This document shows positions 49,901 through 61,416 of a stretch of DNA of 64,000 nt, piece after piece. The notes beneath the pieces were generated by a model. It ran no database searches, was not told the DNA's origin, and saw only the letters and a program-made list of their open reading frames with translations. A program made the position numbers and the translations under genes. The DNA comes from Umbelopsis ramanniana AG (Eukaryota > Mucoromycota > Umbelopsidomycetes > Umbelopsidales > Umbelopsidaceae), in contig NW_026252101.1 of assembly GCF_025399195.1 (NCBI RefSeq), forward strand, positions 186,001-250,000, given 5' to 3'. How positions within the stretch are numbered: position 1 is the first letter of the stretch; each line of letters starts with the position of its first letter.

Positions 49901-50567
49901 ATGGACTGTACCTTTGAACGCTCAATCGCAACATCAAGGGTTTCAGTCGTTTTCAGATTAGTGGAAATCGGTGCCTTCATCAGTAGATTCAATACCATTT
50001 TGCGTATAAGAATTGACGTATCATTAAAACGATGGAAGCATAGGTCGAAGAATGAATCCTACAATGAAAGATTAGCTATCAATTCATTAAGGTCGGCATT
50101 TAGCTACAAAATTATACCACAAAATACGGCAAATTTGATCGGTGACGGGTTGCAATCTTGAACAGGCATTTCAGGGCTTTCATTCTTGTTTTAACATTGT
50201 TCGAACATGTTGAACGTATTGCAGCTACTAACAGCATATTATCTGAATTTGAGCCGATGTTTACTCCAGAGGCATAATAGGATGAGGTTGAGCTGTGTGA
50301 CTGTAATTCATCTTCATTCAAGGTGGAGAGTTCACTCTCTGGTGTGCTTTGCCTGTCGACCGGTAAGCCATTGGAGATCAAGGAGAGATCGGAAGAATTT
50401 GCTCGCTTACAGTCAATTGATAGGCTAACTGTCTCGTTGGAAGCATCAATCACCTTTACTGCATTCATTCATCATTTAGACAAACATACATTAGACCTAC
50501 CCAACTTAACAACGCTCGAAGTGGCGACGTTCTCGATGGCAACTGATGGTAAATCATAGCGTATCAT
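46962..50567 (-). CDS. sister-chromatid cohesion loader Scc2/NIPBL-like HEAT protein (5' end uncertain)
   Basis: A multi-exon minus-strand gene of roughly 1000 residues. Exons I can place include 47480-46962 (3' end, stop at 46962) and the ones ending near 47550, 48497, 49750 and 50484; a first exon at 50567 is likely. HEAT-like helices occur throughout, for example VKTRMKALKCLFKIATRHR and VGSAVRKKSVQLLSKLY. Scc2-like blocks near the C terminus are AVVSVMTEIVKQGIVPPSMA, RAKKLMSKEYLLARNASLLH and SRNGFHRFMNAMICLFDW, then HHLHQCIYLANSV. It ends with a basic RRCKKRRM. Scc2 with Scc4 loads cohesin on chromatin. The usual Scc2 is near 1500 residues, and the Scc4-binding N-terminal part was not found. 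Some middle introns (48650-48900) are unresolved, and one needs a weak GTCCTT donor. Confidence 0.6.
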
Positions 50568-50809
50568 GTTTAACTTTCTTGGTAGCCCTCAATTCAATGG
50601 CAACGTGGAAATGCTTTTTGTTCGTAGTGGTGAAAAGGTTAACGAGTGTCTGCAGAAATTGAAGTGTCATTTTCTAGTGTCCGACAAGGACGATTACTTT
50701 TCCTCCAAAGAAGAATTAAGGCACATCGTTCGTGCATTGTCTATTGTGGTGGATTTTATTATGGTCTCTAGATGTTCTATTTACATGACAAGTTATGACT
50801 GAGCAAACA

Positions 50810-51357
50810 CTATTCGTCTTTCTTTTCATTGAAATTCTTCAAATGCTCTGGTAACTCAATGACCGCACTAAGAGCGCCTGATCTATCTCGTTCCTCGACA
50901 ATCTGTGATCTTTCTCGGGTCTTGATTTCATTAATTTTGGTTTTAAGCTTGGTCACTGTATTCCTACGGTCCATTTGGCACATCTCAAAGCTGATTGTTG
51001 CTATAGCACAAAAGGAACCAACAGCCCAATTGGCGGCGGATGGGACTGAGCGCCTTGCAAGAAACCTTATAGCACCAAATCCAGCTCCTCCGCCTAACAC
51101 AAACACCATAAGATATCATTTCAGGGTAAATCTCATGCACTGTTTTGACGCGCTACTTACCAATACCGTACAACAAGCTATTTCTAGCACAAGGAATCTG
51201 AGGGATATTCTTAAGATCTTCGATCTTGACGGTCTATCAAAGAATTTTGAGGTTTTAGCGTTATTTGGAGTAAGCTTTTGATGTTCAATAACATGTACTG
51301 GACTCTAACCTTGAGAGCTTCCTTGATGGATGGTTCATTAGGATCTTTTGAAGTCAT
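50810..51357 (-). CDS. COX20: cytochrome c oxidase assembly factor Cox20 (FAM36A family)
   Basis: Three exons on the minus strand (51357-51310, 51233-51161, 51093-50810) encode 134 residues. Cox20 is an inner-membrane chaperone for the Cox2 subunit. Family features are IPCARNSLLYGIGGGAGFGAI, then RFLARRSVPSAANWAVGSFC and FEMCQMDRRNTVTKLKTKI. The two hydrophobic segments (about residues 40-60 and 65-85) fit its two-span topology, and the C terminus is charged and acidic. Junction phases agree. It is transcribed head-to-head with the ATP synthase gamma gene. Confidence 0.88.
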
Positions 51358-51543
51358 TGTTGGTCCGGTCAAATTGTAGGCAGGAAAATTGTTAATGGAC
51401 CTCTTTGTGGCAAATTGAAGCTCAGAAGCACAACGGCAGACAAAAAAAGCGTGACATCATCAAAATTTTTGCGCTGCGAGGGGCCGTAGTGCAAACAAGA
51501 AATTTTGTTGGTGTGTTGGATTTTCCTTCTTGAAGTCATCAAC
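51358..51543. promoter_or_regulatory. shared divergent promoter, COX20 / ATP synthase gamma
   Basis: The start codons are 186 bp apart, and both genes act in mitochondrial oxidative phosphorylation. No specific site was identified, but the arrangement suits joint control. Confidence 0.6.
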
Positions 51544-52913
51544 ATGTTCGCTGCTACTCGCGTCGCTGTTCGCCCAGCTGTAGCTCCCTTGAGGTGAGTT
51601 TCGACGTTACTTTGATATATTTAAGGCGACTTCCCGACGACAACAGCACAGTATAGCAGCAATCAACATGCATGCCGCTTTTTGTAATGTGTAAACAAGG
51701 TCCCCCATGGACTGTTTACACCCCAACACAACCCCCATTGACCCATGGTCTGGCGACTCCTGGCATTCACGAACGATCTGTACGAACTATAATTTTCGCG
51801 TAGTAGACGCAACGACTATAACATAGATGCACATCCGTCAACCAATGGTGCTCTTTGTCAATGCCATTTCGAAAAAGTCCATTCGTTGTTCAAAAGAATG
51901 ACCTGAAACTAACGTTGTTACAACCATTTTTCCTCCCTTTCAGCAATGCCACTCAGGCCCGTAACATGGCCACCCTTAAAGAAAGTAAGTGAATTCACTT
52001 TACTCACAACTTTCGACATTTGCCCTCGGTCCATTGAACTGACCTTTTCCATCTAGTTCAACAGCGTTTGAAGTCTGTCCAAAACATTGAAAAGATCACC
52101 AAGTCCATGAAGATGATTGCTTCAACCAAGGTTGCCAAGGCTCAAAAGGCTATGGAGAACGCTCGTGCTTTCGGTTCTTCCTCCGGTGGTTAGTATTCTC
52201 TTGAGTAACTTGCGACCTCAGGTCAGAAACAGTTGTACTAACTGCTTCAAAAATGATTAGCTCTTTTCGAGAACGCCGAGACCAAGGTTGGCGAAGATGC
52301 TAAGACTTTGTTCGTCACTGCCTCTTCTGATCGTGGTTTGTGCGGTGGTATTCACTCCAGCGTTGCCAAGGCTACCCGTAGAGCCATGGAGCAGCACTCT
52401 ACCTCCGAGCTTGTCATCCTCGGTGACAAGCCCAAGGCTCAGTTGCAACGTATCTTCGCCAAGAACATCAGATTGTCCTTCAACCAGATTGGCAAGGATA
52501 TCCCCACTTTTGCTGAAGCCTCCGCCATTGTTGATGCCATCAAGCGCGCCAACATTGAATATGACGACGCCAAGGTTGTTTACAACCGTTTCAACTCTGT
52601 CATCTCCTACGAAGCTGTCACCATCCCTGTCTACTCTGAGGAGGCCATCAAGGCTTCTCCCAAGTTTGCTTCCTATGAGATGGAAGATGATGTTCTTGAG
52701 GATCTTCAAGAATTCAACTTCGCCAACAGCATCTTCTGGGCTCTTGTTGAAGGTCACGCCGCTGAGATGTCTGCTAAGCGTACTGCTATGGAGAACGCCA
52801 CCAAGAACGCTGGTGAGATGATTCAAAAGCTCACTCTCACATACAACCGTGGTCGTCAAGCACAGATTACCAACGATTTGATTGATATCATCACTGGTGC
52901 CTCTGCCCTTTAA
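51544..52913 (+). CDS. ATP3: mitochondrial F1F0 ATP synthase subunit gamma
   Basis: Four exons (51544-51593, 51944-51984, 52057-52188, 52261-52913) encode 291 residues. Subunit gamma is the rotating central stalk of F1. MFAATRVAVRPAVAPLR is an Arg/Ala-rich mitochondrial presequence ending near the ARNMATLKE mature start. The N-terminal helix IQQRLKSVQNIEKITKSMKM is diagnostic, as are TASSDRGLCGGIHSSV and the C-terminal helix ENATKNAGEMIQKLTL, then YNRGRQAQITNDLIDI. The first intron is 350 bp, long for this region. Codon use is highly biased, which explains a 237-codon antisense frame over the last exon. Confidence 0.96.
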
Positions 52914-53503
52914 ACGCTCCCTCCTTATATCGCTTGTAGTTTGTGAAAGAATCGGTCTTTTTTGTTTCATCTGCTGAGGCTAATGTCATAGAGGATGGAT
53001 TTTTACAGAAAAGATCAATAGAGTTCGCCGAGCAACATAAAATAAAATAAAAAAATCCGAATTTGTTCCAACTGTATATTAGTGTGGAAGCGTAAGTCAC
53101 TTGAAAATTGTCTTCGAGTCGAGACTTAAAAATCAGAACGCAAGAGATGCAGTGAGGGATAAGATGCTTTTATAGTGTTAAGTGTCTCAAGATATACTTT
53201 AATTCGTCTTTTATCAATACGAACATTTTTTTTGTGCGTTTTGTCAAACAAGAATACAGACAAAAGATTTGGTTTTTTCCAACAAACCTTTAGAGCACAA
53301 AATATCACATGTAATGACATACACCAAGCAGAGTGAAGAAGATCGATGTATAAAAAAAAAAGTTAAAATTTGGATGTGAAAGAGAATAGGAGGCATCACC
53401 GATGTAGTAATGAAGTTGAGGAAAAAAGTGAGCACATATGGAGAGAAGAGTAATAATAGCGGGAGTGGGGGGATATCAAAGTAGGCTGGGGAGAGAAAAA
53501 CGG
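52914..53503. other. convergent 3' flanks of ATP3 and the perilipin gene
   Basis: About 590 bp, A/T-rich with short homopolymers. No gene was seen. Confidence 0.5.
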
Positions 53504-54877
53504 TTATTGAGTTTGGATAACACCAATGGTCTCGAGGCGAGTTCTAAGGTCATTGGCAATGTTCTTTCTGGTCAAGTCAGCGTACTGGTGAAGGTGTGAT
53601 TGCAAATTCTGAAGGAATGGAAGGAGTTGATTTTGAAGAACTTGAACAATATTCTTTGCCTTTTGAACATTGGTCAAATCAGGCTTTTCGTATTCAGCAC
53701 GGACAATTTCGTACTCATTACTGGCCAGGTCAAAGATAGGTTGAAGGCGTTGTTGAAGAAAAGGAGGAAGGCTGGGGGAATGAGTTTGAACAAAAGAAAC
53801 CAATCCAGTAAGTTGGGTGGCCAGTTGGTGCGTGATATCGTTCAAGCGCTGGTTGGTGGTAACACTCATGCTATGAACACCTTCAGTAATGGAAGGGGGG
53901 ATACGTTGCTGAGCAGCCTGAGTGGACAAATGGATCCATTGGATAAGAGTCGCATTCAAGTTACGGACTTGATCCTGGGCACTCTGCAATACAAAGTTGG
54001 TCTCGTTGACTACATCTTGGCGTGAACGAGGGACATGAGCACTGGCTGTGGTGATGGTGGTCTGAACACGTTCACGAAGTCGGGTTGAAACGCTACCAGC
54101 CAACTTGTAAGCACGGACAGCCTGGTTTTCACCTTCAGCCGAGGTGTCCTTGTTATCAGAGGTAGCCTTGCCTTCAGAAGCGCCGACCTGCTCTGTAGGT
54201 GGCAAATATTTGTCAACAGTCGCTGCAACATTGTCAATGACAAGACTAAGACGTCGATTGACGCCTTTGGCAGCATTAGTAGCTGGTGCAGTAACTTGAG
54301 TGATGGTCGTGTCAATTTTAACCTTGACGCCATCGATGTAAGCATAAGAAGGTTTTTTAATGGTGTCAACGATTTCATTGGTTGGCTTAGTCACTAAGGG
54401 GACTTTGGTTTCGAGGAAATCGAGTGACTTGCAGCCTAGTGCATCGGCTTTCTCCAACTGAGGTTGAACATAGGTCTGATAAGCATTTTGAACATAGGGC
54501 TGTTGACTCGAGTACTTCTTGGCGGATTCATAAGTAGACTCGGCGGTACTGAGGGCATATCTTCCGATACTGCTCTTGTTGGCGTAATCATGGACAGTGG
54601 TGATCGAGTCCTTGAGAATAGGGAGGGATGTCATACGCGTCACAAAACTGGTTGGTGCGTTTTCCGATTCATTAACGTGGCCATTGCGTTGTTGTTCGAC
54701 GACCTCTTTCTTATGGGCAAGACCATTGCCTACACAAGCAAGGGAATAGAATTTTAGTTTTATGAAACCAGGCCGTTATCAATGGATCCAAATGGATTGG
54801 GGCGGTTTTTGAACCTTTAACAATGTATTTAATGACTTACCATTTTGATGATGATGGTGCTTCTTACGTTGAGTCAT
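53504..54877 (-). CDS. perilipin-family lipid droplet protein
   Basis: Two exons on the minus strand (54877-54841 and 54729-53504) encode 420 residues. Perilipins coat lipid droplets and regulate lipase access. The sequence has a His-rich start (KKHHHHQN), then the perilipin N-terminal region: SLPILKDSITTVHDYANK, YALSTAESTYESAKKY, and a PAT-like helix block with VQPQLEKADALGCKSLDFLE. KVPLVTKPTNEIVDTIK follows. The C-terminal half is a set of amphipathic helices (QRLNDITHQLATQLTGLVSF) with few hydrophobic spans, consistent with peripheral binding. Expression should follow lipid storage, but no control site is visible. Confidence is in the family, not in any subtype. Confidence 0.85.
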
Positions 54878-56013
54878 GATATGAGCAAAAGTACTTTCGC
54901 AAGACGATCTACTTGACGAGTAAAAGAGAGAAGGAAGAAAAGCAGATGTTGTCAAAAGGCAGAAGCGCTCCTATTTAACAGGAAGGGGGAAAAAAGAGAG
55001 AGAAAAAAAAGCCTGTGAAATATAAACAAGCCAAACACTGATATAAAACGGGGCCCAACCAACCAGCCATGCGGTTTTATATAATGGCCTGCGAGATAAG
55101 CAGCCAAAAAAAAAAAAAAGGGTAAGTGCAGTAGATGGCTGTAAACATGTGAAAATCGTCAATGATCGCCATGCTTCCTGTTTAAAGCGGTTTTTGTTTT
55201 ACGAGCCTTGGAAATCCTTTTGGGTAAAATAGCTGAAAATGGATGGACCAACCATGTCTCTACTAATCAGTCGTAATCGCATCAAGTAATGAGCAAAACA
55301 CTCGCTCTATTGTCATTTAAAAACCTCAGGTCTTATCGATGTAGCACTATAAAAATACAATTGAATGGCAGATTGGACGCCGCGAGTGTTAAACGTCTTT
55401 GGAGCTCGTGCTACCTGGTAATCCGTGCGTGCCGATAGCCAGCACAATCATAGGTTTTTCCAACAAGAAGACGTATCATAACATTTACTTCACATGTTCG
55501 AATTTAAGTCGTTTTTGACAGCATGATTGTTATTCCATTATCATTTCCTTATCCTGCGTTATCATATGGCAGGAAATTTTTGTGTTCATAGCTTATTCCA
55601 AAATCTGGTAAGACTCCGGCACACCTTATAACAGCGCACACGCTCATAGAACTGAACAACATTCCATAGCTGACTAAAAGGCAAGCCGTCTTCTATTGGC
55701 TTTTCTCGTATGGATCATCGAGGTCAATCATCGTTTTGACATGACGGTGTGACTGATAGCTGATGCCTGCGCGATAGCAGTCAGTGTGCCAAAGCGTTTG
55801 CATTTGACCGATAAATGGTAAATTGCACCTTACTTTGCCATGCTCACTAAAGCTCAATAACATGTGAAAATCAAACATCATCATGGGGAGCGGTTTTAAA
55901 TACATACTTCAATAGATTGGTAGGTTTATTCCAAATATCAGCTAAATGCTGGGCATCGTATACAACAGAGACTTAAGAAAATGAAAAGGATAAGACAAGA
56001 TTAACCTTGGTAA
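54878..56013. other. 1.1-kb intergenic: perilipin promoter and PMA1 3' flank
   Basis: No intact gene was found. On the minus strand, about 55690-55970, there are two protein-like runs: VVYDAQHLADIWNKPTNLLK (preceded by a good pyrimidine-AG acceptor and followed by GTATGT) and SHRHVKTMIDLDDPYEKSQ ending at a stop near 55693. No starting exon could be found because PMA1 ends at 56014. The perilipin promoter lies next to 54878. Confidence 0.35.
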
Positions 56014-58959
56014 CTAAACCTCGGCAGTAGTGGGGGCTTGAGGCAAATGTTGCTCCTTTCCGAGTTTCTGGAAAGCAGTGGCGATGCGGTAAGCTTCGGC
56101 AACTTTGTATACCTTGTGCCATGATGCCTTGATAGCCAGATGCTTTTGTCTTTCATCCAAACGAGCAGCAAGCTTTCTCTTGCGAGCAGGGGTAGGGAAG
56201 AGACGAGCTGTCAAAGCAAAGTCCCAGTTTCGGAATACATAGACCTTGACCTAGAATAAATACGAACATTAGTTGATGGTTCCTGGAAAAAAGGAAAAAG
56301 GTTCTACATTTTGGGTCTCCCCATTCCCTTTCCATATTTTCCATAGTAACTTAAAATAATATCGTACCACATCCAAAATCATAAAGTAGACGAGAGAGAT
56401 GGCCAAGACAGCGATACCCCAAGGCCAGCCGCAAGGTGCGACATGTTCCTTTGAACCAAAGATACCGTAGACAGAGAAGAACAGAGCTACGATTTGAGTA
56501 GCAATGATGCAGGTAGCAAAGATCCAATGGGGCATGTTTTCCCACCAGAAGCCAGGAACACGAGTAGAGAAAATGACAAAGTGGGGAGCGGAACTGATGT
56601 GCAAGTACATGATGGAGTGCAGAACGTCAGGTTCAACCTTGAAGACATTGTTGGCGATGAACCAGTGAGCAAACGATAGACCAGCCAACAAGATAGCAAG
56701 AATGACAGAGAGTGTCAACAGCTGACCAATTCTCCATTTATCCGGACGATCTGAAATCTGAGTGTTATCAACAGAAATAACCAAGGTAGCAGCATCGTTC
56801 TATCGAAAAAGCAGTAGCAGGTTAATAAAGGCACGTGTTCATGCATGTAGAGCATAGCAACTTACCAAGACGCAGATCATAATCAGAAGAACAGCAGGCA
56901 TGTTCCAGTCTTCAGCCAAAGTAATGATGAACATGAACATCAAAAAGTGGATGGTAGAGGTAATTCGGTACAAGGCATATGAACGAAGACGTTGGAAGAT
57001 AGCACGAGAGGTCTTAATACCATCAATGATGGTGGACAAACCAGGAGCAAGCAAGACAATATCGGCAGCGGAGCGAGCAGCATCAGTACAACCATGGACA
57101 GCAATACCAACGTTGGCTTTCTTGAGAGCTGGAGCGTCATTGACACCATCACCCGTCATACCAATAAGCAGACCCTTCTTTTGGAGTAGTTCAACAACAC
57201 GGTACTTGTGTTCGGGAATGACCTGAGCGAAACCATCAGCACGTTCACAATGTTCAGTGACTTCGGCTTCACTCTTGGTGGGATCAACAAGATGGTTAGC
57301 ATCCAAGATGACACGACCCATACCCAGACGGGCAGCGACTTCTTTGGCAATAATCAGCTGATCACCAGTGACCATCTTGACATCGACGCCAAAGCTGTTA
57401 CATTCGCGGATAGTATTTCCAGAATCAGGACGAGGAGGATCCAATAGTGAGATCATGCCAACCAATTGGTACTGTTCGAGTTGACCAGGAATGGTACGGG
57501 CGACACCAAGAGCACGAAGACCACGACGAGCAAGAGCGTTGACGGCACGAACGGCATCATCGTCACCACCGACAAGCTTGATGATAACTTGAGGAGCACC
57601 CTTGGCAACCTTGAAGACGTCCTTGGTTTCCAAATTGGCAACAGTGGCTTGAGTCATCTTAGTAGTGGGATTGAATGGCAAGAAGCTTGTGACCTTGTAT
57701 CCGGGAACATCATGCTGACTTGTTCTGTTCTTGAGGACTTCCAAGGAGCCTTCAGCGGCACGGCGGACGGCCAATTCAATAGGGTCATTGGCACCAGGTT
57801 CAGCAGCGAGGTATGAGTAAAGCAGAATGTCATCAGCAGTGAATCCTTCGTTGAGGTAGGGTTCATCAAAAGTCAATTCGTTCAAGGTGAGAGTACCAGT
57901 CTTGTCTGAGCAGAGAACGGAGACGGAAGCAAGTTCTTCGACGGCAGTCAAGCGCTTGACGATGACCTTCTTGGCAGCCAGTTGCTTGGCTCCAATAGCC
58001 ATGGTGACGGACATAACGGTAGGAAGACCAACGGGAATAGCAGCAACAGTCAATACCAGGCAGTTTTCCAAGACGACCTTCCAGTTACCCTCGTCGGTAC
58101 CTCGGAACTTGACCAATTGGTAGATCAAGACAATGAGGACAAGGACTACAGTGGACCAGATAAGAACGTTACCAATTTTGGCGATGATCTTTTGGAAGTG
58201 ACCTTCATCAGCAGTGATGGCGATCAAATTGGCAGCACGACCAATAAAGGTATTGGCGCCAGTCTTGGTGACAACAGCAAGCTGTTGTCCCTGCTTTACA
58301 ATAGATGAAGAGTAAACAGTATTACCCTTCTTCTTGCTAACAGGCAATGATTCACCAGTAAGAGCAGATTGATCAATTTGGAGATCTCCTTCGGTGGCTT
58401 CACCAGTGACACCAATACCAAGAAGACGAGCATCAGCAGGGACAATATCACCAAGACGAAGTACAATGACATCACCGGGAACCAGGTCAGTGACATCGAG
58501 TTCTACCAGCTGGCCATCGCGCCATGAGCGAGTTTTGAGAGCCAAAGTTTGTCTGAGAGCATCCAAAGCGGATTCGGCCTTGGCTTCTTCGAAGAAACCA
58601 ATGAAAGCATTGATAAACAGTAGGGCCAAAATGATACCAAAGTCAATCCAGTCACCAACGACGGCGGCAATGATACAAGCAATTTCAATCAGGTATGAAA
58701 TAGGACCAGTAAAGTAACCCAAGAACTTCCAGAGTGGGTTCTTCTTCTTTTCAGGGAGCTCGTTTTTGCCAAAGCGAGCCAATCGTTCTTCAACTTCACT
58801 TGGAGAGAGACCTTTGGAAGGGTCAGTTTGAATGAGAGCCTCAAGCTCAGGGGAGATTTCATCCTCGTGTTCATGATGGGCTTGTTCTTCAAACTGAACG
58901 TTTCCGACCTTTTCCTCATCCTGAGGCTGTTTGGATTTTTCCTCCACTTCGTTACCCAT
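56014..58959 (-). CDS. PMA1: plasma membrane P-type H+-ATPase
   Basis: Three exons on the minus strand (58959-56866, 56799-56368, 56250-56014) encode 920 residues; yeast Pma1 has 918. This type IIIA P-type pump drives the proton gradient for nutrient uptake. The N terminus is acidic and polar. Actuator motif LTGESLPVSKK, phosphorylation site CSDKTGTLTLNEL (Asp), nucleotide-binding KGAPQV, and hinge MTGDGVNDAPALK are all intact. About ten membrane spans are visible, including the PVGLP segment of span 4. The C-terminal regulatory tail is basic (PTPARKRKLAARLDERQKHL) and ends PQAPTTAEV, where glucose-dependent phosphorylation acts in yeast. The ATG at 58959 was chosen because the next upstream in-frame codons are non-AUG. 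Confidence 0.97.
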
Positions 58960-61416
58960 TGTCAATTAACCAATAAGTGAATGGGCTAAGATCAGGCTAA
59001 GTTTCAGTACAGTTCTATAAAAAAGAGAGAGGAAATGAAACCATAAAGGGGGGCATGGATTAGCATTGAGATTGGTCCCTTTTTTTTCATCAGGTACCTC
59101 TAGACTCACCTTTTTCTTCTAAAAAAAAGAGACGCTGGTTTCAGGGCGGCGGGTAGGTAGGGTTTTCTACTCTTTCTGTTTCTAAGGCACTTGTTCCCTT
59201 TGTATTAGGATACCAAATAGGTCTACAAATCAACGACTTCTTGGATAGCTTGAATGAAAAGCTTACAACGGAAGAAAGAAGAATAAAGAAGGAGTTGAAA
59301 GAGAAAAGGAAAATGATATAATCTCCAGCAAGATTGGAAAACCGGAACATCGTAACGGTTTTTATTCCTCCTCATCAAAGTTGCACGCTAGATTATCCCA
59401 ATCAAGAGAAAAACACACATTCGGGGGGACGAATGGATAATTAGTTTTGGCAGCTAGTGGCAAAAATGCCGTACTCAGGCTTTAAGCTTCAAGAATAAGG
59501 GTGTGTACCAACATGGATGGATGGGGGTCAGGTACCTGTTTAGCCAAAAAATTGCTTTACAGATCAGGAAATCATTATACACACAACACGACTCGGTGGT
59601 GGCCGTGAACTGGCAAAACTTACAAGCCGATCAACATCATTTACCCCGCATCTACCGGATACCCCATCCTGCCTGTTTGCCTTTCACGTCAGCCCTTCCC
59701 TAATCTACTGATCTGGGTCGTTTTGTCTGCCAAATGTTTGATTTTTTAATATGAAAATTCGCGCGCGGTATTGGGAAAGAGCTGGCTCAAGAGTGGCCGA
59801 GGCGACGGCCAAATTTTAGCCTGGATGCCTTGGGGGATCACACAAACTAGGTTAAGAAAGGACAAAGTAGGAAGGTAAGGAATAAAAAGAAAAACAGAAT
59901 GTGATGTGCAGTAAAATAAACTAAAAAGAATTTCGCTGTTTCGAAAAGCTATACTGGAGAAATGGACATTTGAATTCAGTGAAAGGAAAATGTATCAAAT
60001 GCTTTGCTATTTGCGTGTTTTTTGTTCTTATTTTTTATGATGGTTTCAAGACGAATACTCCATATCCCTTTTGAAATTGTTTTGGACATCATTTGGCTAA
60101 GGCTCAATTTCCTTGGAACACCCTCACACAACGAATATTTTTTTTTTCTGGATGGAGCGCAGTGCATTTTGGCGTTGTGGGGGAGTTCCCACGAATTTTT
60201 TTTTGAATTTTTTTTTTTACCAGTGACGATGGCCGGTCGACGAAGCGCAAGAAGGAAAAAATCGAAGTGTGATCAATTCTCCATGCTTCTTTGAGCAAAG
60301 TGGTTGTAACATTGAACGCCCTATCAGGAGTCATTTGAAGTGAGCATTGCGCGTGATAAACCAAACAAGGCCTGATCATCAGATGGCACCTTTTGCAATT
60401 TTGGAGCAGACACCTTAAAGAGGTTGGTGGATGAACTGAAATTAGTAAAAGGAGCGGCAGGTTCCAATGGAAGGTGAGGAAGGAGCAGTGCATGAGAAAA
60501 TATTAGTGGGATGCCTAATACTCTCCAAATTGGCGTTACCTGCCCATATTTGTCGAACTGCGGGAACGAAGGCGGGGGGATAGCATGTGCTTTGAGGTTA
60601 CTCGTGTTCTCATTTCCCAAGTGAAATCGAAGAACCATTTTTCATGGATCATTGGAAGTAGAAGCAGAAAATAATAGTTCCCGGGGATTCAAAAATAAGC
60701 ATTGACGAAGATGAGCTGCCAAAGGGTAGTTTTTCAACCTCAGTCTTTTGTCAACTTGTAAAAAACCTTGACGGAGTGACGATATCGCCTCTGATAAAGA
60801 GCGATAACGCGCGGAGTTGCGACTTATTTGGGTGGATAATCTTCACATCACATCACTAGGGAAGGTAACCAACAAAGAGGTGATACACTGTCGAGGCGAC
60901 AGGAAGGAGACTTGTTCGACAAGAGAAAAAAAAAAGGGAAGCGTGTCGTCCTTGGTTGATCTGGTACCTCTATTTATTGGGTTGGAGACGAACTTCTTCC
61001 CCCCTTTCTTGAAGAGTCATCAACTTTGGGCGTTGGCTAACCATTACCATAAACAGACGCTGTGCCACGCCATACCAGGACTTCCAGCAACACACGTGCA
61101 CTTTTACTTGTCTTGGAGCAAATCTTTTATGTACATTGGTTCAAGAAGTGGAGAAGAATAAGAGAGATAAAGATTCGTTTTTTTGTTATGCTTTGTTAAT
61201 AATTATATATCGTATTTCTTTGCAAGTGTAGAAAATGTGCTTCTCATAACAAATAATGCTTTGGGCTTTCTGAAACAACAACATTTGAAATATTGTTTCC
61301 TTCTAACCATCAACTTGCTTGGACTGTCAAAGCCCAGCCTCGTCTTATTTCGCCACAACGTTGATGGTCCCAAATCCAATGAATTCTCCACATCCCATTG
61401 ACCTGAATTTTGACAG
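58960..61416. other. 2.4-kb gene-poor region upstream of PMA1
   Basis: This is the longest stretch without a supported gene. The right part is the 3' flank of the YEATS gene, and the left part must hold the PMA1 promoter. A 104-codon minus-strand frame from an ATG at 60638 to 60324 is open but has no motif. A plus-strand run at about 60040-60110 (SRRILHIPFEIVLDIIW) faintly resembles an F-box start but cannot be extended. Neither is called as a gene. Confidence 0.4.

Noticed and set aside
52257-52970. 237-codon antisense frame over ATP synthase gamma
   Set aside because: Same codon-bias effect over a highly expressed gene; the sense product is unmistakable.
60040-60294. F-box-like start (HIPFEIVLDIIW) in the PMA1 upstream region
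   Set aside because: Only about 15 residues resemble an F-box and the frame soon runs into poly-Phe from T runs.
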